In this document: positions 15,802 to 22,414 of the stretch, piece after piece
How the letters are laid out: every line of letters begins with the position of its first letter
How positions within the stretch are numbered: the first letter of the stretch is position 1
NCBI GenBank assembly: GCA_049366815.1
Contig: JBMNCO010000187.1
Span: 1 to 32,721, forward strand
From: CAYNYM01 sp049366815
GTDB taxonomy: Bacteria > Desulfobacterota > DSM-4660 > Desulfatiglandales > HGW-15
Direction of reading: 5' to 3'
Length of the DNA stretch: 32,721 bases
Program-made: the position numbers and the translations under genes
Notes under the pieces: model-generated
Told to the model about the DNA's origin: nothing
Seen by the model: only the letters and a program-made list of their open reading frames with translations
Database searches by the model: none

Positions 15802-16527
15802 TCAAGCCGGCTGGGCATCCTTTAAATAAAACTGGAATTTGTAAGATCCCAACTCAATGGTATCGAATTCCTTCAGTGGAATACCTTGTTTAACCACCTT
15901 ACCGTTGACCTTCAGCTTCGTCATACCGCCTGTGAAAGAGATGTTGTAGCCCGTAGGTCTCTTGCTGATAGTAGCAGCCGTAGCGCCCATGAGCATCCCG
16001 GAGAGTTTGATCTCCGCAGTATCCCCCTTGCCTATCTTTGTGAGCTTCTTTTTCAACTCAAATTCACCCAGATCAGAACCATCGATAAAGGAAACGATGC
16101 CGATTTTTTCAGGGGCCTTCGTAGCCATGGTCTCATCCTCTTGTTTGGCCAGGAGTTCCCTCTGTCTTGCCGTATCGAGCATCATGGTCTTGTCCAAATC
16201 CAGTTTCTTCTCTTCCGGCTTGACGTCGGAATCCATCTTTTCATCAGATACGAAAAGTATAACGTGTTTTCCTATGACAATATTATCCCCGTGCCTCAGC
16301 CTATGTGAAACCGTCTTCTTATCGTTGACAAATGTGCCGTTGGTGCTTTGAAGGTCGGTCAGGATAAAATCGTTCCCTGCTCTGTCAATCCTTGCATGGT
16401 AGCCGGAAACCGCCAGGTTATCGATCACAATAGCGTTGTCTTCCTTTCGACCGATGGTGATGCTTTCATCTTCAAAAGGGTGCTCCTTGAGGACCTGTTT
16501 ATTAAACATCAAAATCAATCTTGCCAT
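15802..16527 (-). CDS. Protein with two FHA domains
   Basis: Phosphothreonine-binding adaptor, 241 residues, cytoplasmic. The first FHA domain (about residues 20-95) has the binding signature: SITIGRKEDN, the SGYHA Ser/His pair and QSTNGTFVN. The second (about 155-235) keeps the beta framework (TKIGKGDTAEIKL, LKVNGKVV, IELGSYKFQF) but lacks the Ser-x-x-His and NGT residues, so it is probably not a classic pThr binder. The acidic linker carries two similar motifs, DKTM (Thr114) and DETM (Thr133), that look like kinase sites. The start is the ATG at 16527, with GAGGGGG upstream; an upstream in-frame start at 16563 lacks support. Third gene of the kinase-phosphatase-FHA cassette, 56 nt after the phosphatase. 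Confidence 0.88.
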   Translation of the reverse strand: MARLILMFNKQVLKEHPFEDESITIGRKEDNAIVIDNLAVSGYHARIDRAGNDFILTDLQSTNGTFVNDKKTVSHRLRHGDNIVIGKHVILFVSDEKMDSDVKPEEKKLDLDKTMMLDTARQRELLAKQEDETMATKAPEKIGIVSFIDGSDLGEFELKKKLTKIGKGDTAEIKLSGMLMGATAATISKRPTGYNISFTGGMTKLKVNGKVVKQGIPLKEFDTIELGSYKFQFYLKDAQPA

Positions 16528-16583
16528 GATGGTTTTCCCCCTCAACTCATAAGAGAATAACACTTCGAACTATAGGATATCTA

Positions 16584-17462
16584 TTAAGCCAAATCAGACT
16601 TATGGCTGATTTTTCCTAATGCTTTCTTTATGCCCAAAAAAAAATCAGCAATGCAATGAACCCCTTTTTTGAGCAAGCTTCCTTTTGGGATGACGACATC
16701 GGATACATTCAGGGAAACCACAGTGGTATTGTCGTGCCCACCTCTTTGCAGCGCCTTCTCAACGAATCGGCGGCAAAGGATCTCGGGATCATGTTCTTGC
16801 TCGGCCATTTCCAAGATTTCCTGATCGTTGACCAGATCTGTTAAACCGTCCGTGCACAGAATGAACCGGTCGTAGTTGTTCGGTTCAATTTCAAAGACGT
16901 CCGGTTCCACCTCTGCAGAGGACCCCAGGTTTCTTGTCAGGACGTGTTTAAGGGGTGAGATTTCTGCATCCGCCGTTGTCATCAGCCCCCTCTCAACCTG
17001 TTCCGAGACAATGGTGTGATCCCTGGAAAGCCTTTCGAGCCGACCGTTCCTGACCAGATAGATGCGGCTGTCCCCGGCGTTGGCGGCAATAACCAGGGTC
17101 GGTGTGACCAACAGGATCACGATTGTGGTACCCATGCCGTGGTATTGTTCATGGGCCAGGGACATTTCGTGGATAATGCGGTTTGCCGCCCTGGTACTGC
17201 TCAGGATATAGTTGCCATGCAGGGTAAGGGATTGATCATAGGCCCCATAGAGCTCATCTCCCGCGACATCTTCTGTTATCCACTTTTTATAACTTCTGGA
17301 TATAGTATCCACAGCAACCTGGCTGGCCACTTCCCCAGCCAAATGCCCCCCCATACCATCGGCCACAATATACAGGCGTAAGGTATCATCGATACGAAAG
17401 GAATCCTCATTTCCCTCTCTCTTGAGTCCTACATCGGTCAATCCTGATGATTTTATATGCAA
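16584..17462 (-). CDS. PP2C-family serine/threonine phosphatase
   Basis: Metal-dependent phosphatase of 292 residues, the likely counterpart of the neighbouring kinase. Motifs: TDVGLKREGNEDSF (Asp10, Asp20), VADGMGGHLAGEVAS (Asp35, Gly36), GTTIVILLV, ANAGDSRIYLVRNG, LSRDHTI, LCTDGLTDL and GHDNTTVVSL. These supply the acidic metal ligands of PrpC/Stp-type enzymes. The reading starts at TTG (17462) with GGAG 5 nt upstream; no in-frame ATG is available before the conserved start SSGLTDVG. A short basic C-terminal tail with a hydrophobic patch (HCIADFFLGIKKALGK) follows the catalytic domain. The kinase gene ends 57 nt upstream. Confidence 0.92.
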   Translation of the reverse strand: MHIKSSGLTDVGLKREGNEDSFRIDDTLRLYIVADGMGGHLAGEVASQVAVDTISRSYKKWITEDVAGDELYGAYDQSLTLHGNYILSSTRAANRIIHEMSLAHEQYHGMGTTIVILLVTPTLVIAANAGDSRIYLVRNGRLERLSRDHTIVSEQVERGLMTTADAEISPLKHVLTRNLGSSAEVEPDVFEIEPNNYDRFILCTDGLTDLVNDQEILEMAEQEHDPEILCRRFVEKALQRGGHDNTTVVSLNVSDVVIPKGSLLKKGVHCIADFFLGIKKALGKISHKSDLA

Positions 17463-17519
17463 ATCAACTCCAATCGTCCGGCATCGTGATTCAGGCCATG
17501 AATCCTCAATTTTTCTTCT

Positions 17520-20039
17520 TTAGGCCTCACTTTTTTTCTTAAGTTGGTCGATTTTTGTCGCAAAGAGACTGACATACTTTTCCATTTCCCGCGCACTTTT
17601 GAATCTTGCCTTTGGATCCTTGCAAAGGGCCTTGTCGATAAGCTGTTCGCAAACCCTTGGAATCTTCGGATTATAGTGTCTTACAGGAGGATGTTTGACC
17701 TGGGTAATCTGATACAGGAGACTGCTGAGGTTATCACCATGAAAGGGTGTCTCACCTGTAAGCAGTTGAAAGAACAACACCCCCAGAGAGAAGATATCGG
17801 AGCGGTGATCGATTTTCTGGCCCATGATCTGCTCAGGAGACATGTAATTGGGGGTCCCTAGAATCACCCCCGTCTTGGTCCGGGATGAAGATATGGCCTT
17901 GGCGATACCAAAATCAGTGACCTTTATTCCGCCGGTCTTGAGAATCATGATATTGGCCGGTTTGATGTCCCGGTGAATAACCCCTGCGCCATGGGCGTAA
18001 TCCAGGGCATCGGCCACACCGGCCACCACATCAAGGACTTTCCGTAAAGGGAGGAGATGTCTTCTGTTGACGAAATTTTCCAGATCCTCCCCCTCGATGT
18101 ACTCCATGACCATATATATCAGATCTCCATCCTCCCCAATATCGTAGATGGTTACGATGGATGGATGGGAAAGCTGACCGGCGATTTCCGCCTCGGTGAA
18201 GAATCGACCTTTGATCTCCTGGGCCACGTCTTCTTCGAACTCATCTGAAAAACGGATCGTCTTTATGGCCAAAAGCCGGTTGATCGTCGGGTCCAAGGCC
18301 TTGTACACCAAGCCCATCGCCCCTTTGCCCAATTCCTCGATGATCTCATAGCGCCCCACCTTCGATCGCCCCTCAATCCCTGAATGCGCCGATAGACTCA
18401 CTCTGGTCAAGCCAAGCTGAGTGCCGCCGGTTGGGGATGATTTTTCCGATCTCCGGAGTCTCGGGATACGCTCCTCAATGTCCCGAAACTTACCGCAGGC
18501 TGCGAGATATTCATAGGCCGAGAGGGCCTTCTCCACCATACCCTTTTCCTCGAATTCCTGCCCCAGATTATAGATAAGGTTCATCGATTCGAGATCCATC
18601 GGGAGTTTCTTGAACTTGTCAAAGGCAAGGTCAAGAAGCCCTTGACTTTGAAAGCTGAGGCCCAATAAACGATTCGTCGCATCGGCGTCCCTTGCCCCCC
18701 CTCTCAACCGTAACCGGTCCATAACCAGGAAAATAAGATAGACGAAAACGAGACACACCACTGCATAAATCGTCCTGAACCACATGTTCATCTGGGTCAA
18801 TACGGCCATCCCCATGATCAGGATCAGGAACCCTAACAGGCCCGTCCACATCAACCTGGTTCTATTATTCGCCTTTGGAAAATAAAGGAAAGCGAAACAA
18901 CCAACGAGAAGAAGGATGAGGATTTCAAGATAGAGAAACCATGAAGGCCGAGCGGATACAGTCCCGTTGAGCATATTATTCAAGAGATGCGCTGTCAATT
19001 CATCGGGTGAATCTTCCAGGGCCGAGGTGGAATAAGAACCGGAGGCTCCGCCGCCGAATCCTATGATGACGGCCTTTCCTTCCATCAATTTCGGCGGCAC
19101 CTGTGAATGCAGGATATCCACAAAAGAAGCCCGTGCAAAGGAACGCCCTTTTTGTGTCGACAGAATGGCCATTTCTCCTTTGATGGCAGGCAGGGTATAG
19201 TCCCCTAATCGAATCCCGTCTTCTTCAATCACGACTTGACCGGGCTCTTTCTGGAGAACGGCGATAGCCATTCTCAATGGAAAGGATGGGATGAGGGCGC
19301 CCTCGTAGCTCACGAACAGGGGATGGAATATGCACCCTCTTCGCTTTCCAACCGTAAGGTCCTTATGCCCCAAACCCGCTGCAGCCTGGGTGAGTCCGGG
19401 AAAAGGCATCATGAGCCCCGTCACTTTGCGCCTCTCCAGGTGAGAAAGTGCAATCCCTCGCCGTGCCAGAGAATTCTTGTATAGTGCGGCACGATCTTCC
19501 TGACTATCTTTACCCGAATCATGATGGTCCGTACGTGTAATAACCGCAAGAACAACCTTACCGCTTGAACCCACACTGTTTATGAGGCTTTTGTCATAGT
19601 CAAGGGCCGATTCCACCTGGCTCAGGTTCTCCAAGATCCACTTTTTGAAAGGGTCTTGCGCTTTCACCGCAGAATAGGTTTCAAGGCGCTCCCGAAAGGT
19701 TCGGATCTGCTCCAGCCCTTCGTGGGCGTTCATGCCGTTCAGGGGAACAGCCAGACCTATAACGTTCGCACCACCGCTGTCCAGAATAGACACCGCCTCT
19801 GCCAGATGCCTTCTATGCCATGGCAAAGGTCCCAGCTCCTGAAGGCTCTTGTCATCGATTTGCACAAGAAGGACCCCGGCCTTCTTTCGGTCCCCCTGTG
19901 TGGTCAATTTAAGGACCGACTCGTAAAGTCCCCTTTCTGTGGCATCAAGAAAGGGAAGCCCGAATATAGACATGACTATAAAGACAAAGACGACTGGAAT
20001 CCCGAAAATAACAACTAACTTTATGTCTTTTTTAGTCAT
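17520..20039 (-). CDS. CHASE2-sensor transmembrane serine/threonine protein kinase
   Basis: Membrane receptor kinase of 839 residues. TM1 is at about 8-26. An extracytoplasmic CHASE2 domain spans about 30-365 (AGVLLVQIDDKSLQELGPLPW near its start). Three closely spaced membrane helices lie at about 368-387, 397-415 and 421-440. A TPR-like helical linker (about 455-530) contains LIYNLGQEFEEKGMVEKALSAYEYL. The Hanks-type kinase domain covers about 563-830: GKGAMG P-loop, Lys593 (AIKTI), catalytic HRDIKPAN (Asp691), DFG 709-711 and GTPNYMSPEQ. All catalytic residues are intact, so it should be active. First gene of the kinase-PP2C-FHA cassette. The ligand sensed by CHASE2 is unknown. There is little Shine-Dalgarno before the ATG, and the leader is very A/T-rich. 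Confidence 0.93.
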   Translation of the reverse strand: MTKKDIKLVVIFGIPVVFVFIVMSIFGLPFLDATERGLYESVLKLTTQGDRKKAGVLLVQIDDKSLQELGPLPWHRRHLAEAVSILDSGGANVIGLAVPLNGMNAHEGLEQIRTFRERLETYSAVKAQDPFKKWILENLSQVESALDYDKSLINSVGSSGKVVLAVITRTDHHDSGKDSQEDRAALYKNSLARRGIALSHLERRKVTGLMMPFPGLTQAAAGLGHKDLTVGKRRGCIFHPLFVSYEGALIPSFPLRMAIAVLQKEPGQVVIEEDGIRLGDYTLPAIKGEMAILSTQKGRSFARASFVDILHSQVPPKLMEGKAVIIGFGGGASGSYSTSALEDSPDELTAHLLNNMLNGTVSARPSWFLYLEILILLLVGCFAFLYFPKANNRTRLMWTGLLGFLILIMGMAVLTQMNMWFRTIYAVVCLVFVYLIFLVMDRLRLRGGARDADATNRLLGLSFQSQGLLDLAFDKFKKLPMDLESMNLIYNLGQEFEEKGMVEKALSAYEYLAACGKFRDIEERIPRLRRSEKSSPTGGTQLGLTRVSLSAHSGIEGRSKVGRYEIIEELGKGAMGLVYKALDPTINRLLAIKTIRFSDEFEEDVAQEIKGRFFTEAEIAGQLSHPSIVTIYDIGEDGDLIYMVMEYIEGEDLENFVNRRHLLPLRKVLDVVAGVADALDYAHGAGVIHRDIKPANIMILKTGGIKVTDFGIAKAISSSRTKTGVILGTPNYMSPEQIMGQKIDHRSDIFSLGVLFFQLLTGETPFHGDNLSSLLYQITQVKHPPVRHYNPKIPRVCEQLIDKALCKDPKARFKSAREMEKYVSLFATKIDQLKKKSEA

Positions 20040-20083
20040 TTATCAAAATAAGAAAACTTTAGAATTCATAAAAATAAAACTTG

Positions 20084-20112
20084 CATCTATCAAAACAACA
20101 AATCAGTGTCAA
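20084..20112 (-). promoter_or_regulatory. Candidate promoter of the kinase-phosphatase-FHA cassette
   Basis: On the minus strand a perfect TTGACA (20107-20112) is followed after 17 nt by TAGATG (20084-20089). The -10 is weak (three of six), which fits a promoter needing an activator; palindromes lie immediately upstream. Confidence 0.45.
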
Positions 20113-20115
20113 ACG

Positions 20116-20131
20116 AAAAATAGCTATTTTT
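20116..20131. promoter_or_regulatory. Perfect 16-bp palindrome next to the kinase promoter
   Basis: AAAAATAGCTATTTTT lies 3 bp upstream of the -35 element on the minus strand. TAGCT recurs 10 bp further along (20132-20136). The site is suited to a dimeric regulator; which one is unknown. Confidence 0.4.
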
Positions 20132-20232
20132 AGCTTGCTTCAGTCCATAAACGACCCCTTTTTGTTTCCCGTTAAATAAACGTTGAGATGGGGTCTGAGT
20201 CGTAGACGCCTTCGCTCGACATATCTATCCAA

Positions 20233-20254
20233 TTGATATTTCAATTAATATCAA
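20233..20254. promoter_or_regulatory. Inverted repeat TTGATATT-N6-AATATCAA upstream of the kinase
   Basis: Perfect 8-bp arms separated by TCAATT, about 120 bp upstream of the kinase -35. A/T-rich and symmetric, so a DNA-binding site is more likely than an RNA hairpin. Confidence 0.4.
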
Positions 20255-20669
20255 ACTATTGGAAACTCTTGGCCCCAAAACGGGCTTCCATCTCTGAAGC
20301 GTGACACTTACAGGAAACCGGCAGGTTTCCATAACATACTTATTCTCCTATTAATCGGAATATTGAAGCGATCTCTTTAGTTCTGGTTTGAAATTTTTAG
20401 GGCCGGTCTCATTTGTGCTCATCAGGAAATGGGGCTTCCCGGACTCGCTCTGACAGCCCTCAACGATCAGCCGGCAGCAAAGCCTATGCAAAGACAAGGC
20501 ATGAGGCTGAGCGCTGAATGCTGATAGCAGACCGCTCCATCCGAAAATCATGCAGTTCCGAATGGGGCGTGATTTAGATGGAATTCCGCGTCGTTCCAGG
20601 TATGGAAGGTGCTTTTCTCATAGGGTTGGTGGGCGGGGGTGAGGAGAAGAAAGAGCAGGAGCCTGGCCT

Positions 20670-22205
20670 TTAGTCTCTGATTTCATACTGTTCCATATGG
20701 AAATGCTCATTTGCGTGAATGATAATTCTTTTATTGATGCGCCTTTCCAAATCCAGAATGGATTCCTGCTCTTCCTCTTTCAGGATATGTTCTATCTCAG
20801 GGTGCACCTGCACGTGGATGTTATCCTCCTCTTCAGACAGGGTGCCCTCTCGTTCGAGATCCCGGAAGAGTTCGTAACATATGGTTTTCTTCGATTTGAT
20901 AGCGCCACGACCCTCACAATAAAAGCAGGGCTCGGATAATAATCGGTTGAGATTTTCCCGTGTTCGTTTCCGCGTCATCTCTATGAGGCCCAGTTCGGAC
21001 ATCCGCAGGATATGGGTCTTGGCCTTGTCTTTGCTCAATGCCTCCTTCAAAGAAATGAACACCCTTTCGCGATTGGCCATCTTTTCCATGTCTATAAAAT
21101 CAATGACAATCAAGCCGCCGATGTTACGTAGACGCAACTGATAGGCGATCTCTTTGACGGCCTCCAGGTTGGTTTTCAGGATGGTCTCTTCAAGATTCCT
21201 TTTCCCCACATAACTGCCCGTGTTGACATCGATCGCCGTCAGGGCCTCAGTCAACTCGATGACAATATATCCCCCTGATTTTAGCCAGATTTTCTTTTCA
21301 AGCGCCCGGGAGATTTCTATTTCGACACCATAGGAGTCAAAAATAGGATCGGCCTCCTCGCGTAATTCGACGGAGCATTTCAGTCGCGGGACAAATGTCT
21401 CAACAAATTCCATGATGTTTTGATATTCTTCTTTGGAGTCAATGATAAGTCTGTCCACTTCGTGTGTGAACAGGTCCCGCACGGACCGAAGAGAGATGGA
21501 AAGATCCTTGTAAATGAGGGCCGGAGACGTGGTCTTGGCCATTTTTTCTTGTATATCCGCCCATAATTTGAGTAGGAAATCCATCTCGGATTTCAACTTA
21601 TTGCTGTCCGCACCCTCACTGACCGTCCGCACGATAAAACCCATATGATTGGGTCGAATATCCTGGATGATTTTCCTGAGCCTCTCCCTTTCACCATAGT
21701 CTTCGATGCGTCGTGAGATACCGATATGATTAACCGTAGGCATAAGCACGAGATGCCTCCCGGGAAGAGAAATATGGGAAGTGAGGCGGGCACCCTTGGT
21801 CCCAATGGGTTCCTTGGATATTTGCACCAAGATCTCCTGGCCCTCATGCAAGAGATCCTCGATATTAAACGATATACCGGCAAGGGGGTCGGGTCCCGGT
21901 TCGACCGTGCTCTCCAGTGGTGCATCTCCATTTTCCAAGTTGCCCTGATAGAGCATCATCTGCTCCAATTCCCGAAAATCCTTGTATACGTCCGAGACAT
22001 AGAGAAAGGCGCTTCTGCTCAATCCGATGTCCACAAAGGCGGCCTGCATGCCGGGGAGAACACGAATGACCCTTCCGCGGTATATGTTACCCATAAGTTC
22101 ATGGCCGGTCTTTCTCTCTATGTGCAGTTCGGCCACAACACCGTTTTCAATGAGGGCCACCCTTGTTTCATGGGGTCGGGTATTGATAATGAGTTCGTTA
22201 GACAT
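20670..22205 (-). CDS. rng: Ribonuclease G/E family endoribonuclease
   Basis: Single-strand endoribonuclease involved in rRNA maturation and mRNA decay, 511 residues, RNase G sized. The N-terminus SNELIINTRPHETRVALIENG is typical of RNase G. The S1 domain (GNIYRGRVIRVLPGMQAAFVDIG) carries a loop insert of about 45 residues that is somewhat longer than in E. coli. The catalytic DNase I-like domain has AIDVNTGSYVG and IVIDFIDM for Mg, and CFYCEGRG provides the zinc-link CxxC. No long RNase E-type degradosome scaffold follows. It lies 209 bp after a radical-SAM/DUF2344 gene, a neighbour seen with rng in many bacteria. The leader contains inverted repeats that may control expression. Confidence 0.94.
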   Translation of the reverse strand: MSNELIINTRPHETRVALIENGVVAELHIERKTGHELMGNIYRGRVIRVLPGMQAAFVDIGLSRSAFLYVSDVYKDFRELEQMMLYQGNLENGDAPLESTVEPGPDPLAGISFNIEDLLHEGQEILVQISKEPIGTKGARLTSHISLPGRHLVLMPTVNHIGISRRIEDYGERERLRKIIQDIRPNHMGFIVRTVSEGADSNKLKSEMDFLLKLWADIQEKMAKTTSPALIYKDLSISLRSVRDLFTHEVDRLIIDSKEEYQNIMEFVETFVPRLKCSVELREEADPIFDSYGVEIEISRALEKKIWLKSGGYIVIELTEALTAIDVNTGSYVGKRNLEETILKTNLEAVKEIAYQLRLRNIGGLIVIDFIDMEKMANRERVFISLKEALSKDKAKTHILRMSELGLIEMTRKRTRENLNRLLSEPCFYCEGRGAIKSKKTICYELFRDLEREGTLSEEEDNIHVQVHPEIEHILKEEEQESILDLERRINKRIIIHANEHFHMEQYEIRD

Positions 22206-22247
22206 GAGAAGGCAAGCTCTTTGTTTGTGGTATTTACATCCAAATGC

Positions 22248-22386
22248 CGACGGAAAATGCCGTCGCTATCATCCCGGCTGGCTGATGGACCTTCTTAGAA
22301 TTGGATATCATTTCAGGCCGGCGCAAAAACGAGCCTTACGTGAACGGAAACGTCTCTTTCAAAACGTAAAATCCTCAGGATTTACG
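22248..22386 (-). promoter_or_regulatory. Structured leader upstream of rng
   Basis: The 209-bp gap has a 6-bp hairpin CGACGG-AAAATG-CCGTCG (22248-22265) 43 nt before the rng start. A near-perfect 22-bp palindrome (22365-22386, core AAATCCT-C-AGGATTT) lies just after the upstream stop. No clear promoter is seen. RNase E of E. coli controls itself through leader hairpins; a similar role here is only inference. Confidence 0.4.
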
Positions 22387-22414
22387 GAGGCAGGCCTTGG
22401 ATACATGCAGGATA

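Larger units (their letters stand above)
20040..20669. other. 630-bp control region between rng and the kinase gene
   Basis: No supported protein gene. It contains the kinase promoter (20084-20112), palindromes at 20116-20131 and 20233-20254, and a 7-bp hairpin at 20313-20330 that overlaps a nine-codon open frame with a good ribosome site (20308-20337, minus). Longer frames here, for example 20351-20551 minus, resemble no known family. No rng terminator is evident. Confidence 0.55.

Noticed and set aside
20351..20551. 66-codon minus-strand frame upstream of the kinase gene
   Set aside because: No ribosome site, no family resemblance, Ser/Leu/His-rich composition typical of chance frames in intergenic repeats.
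20900..22200. Plus-strand open frames antisense to rng, and similar long antisense frames opposite the radical SAM gene and pilS
   Set aside because: They are shadows of well-conserved genes on the other strand; none shows a domain or ribosome site.
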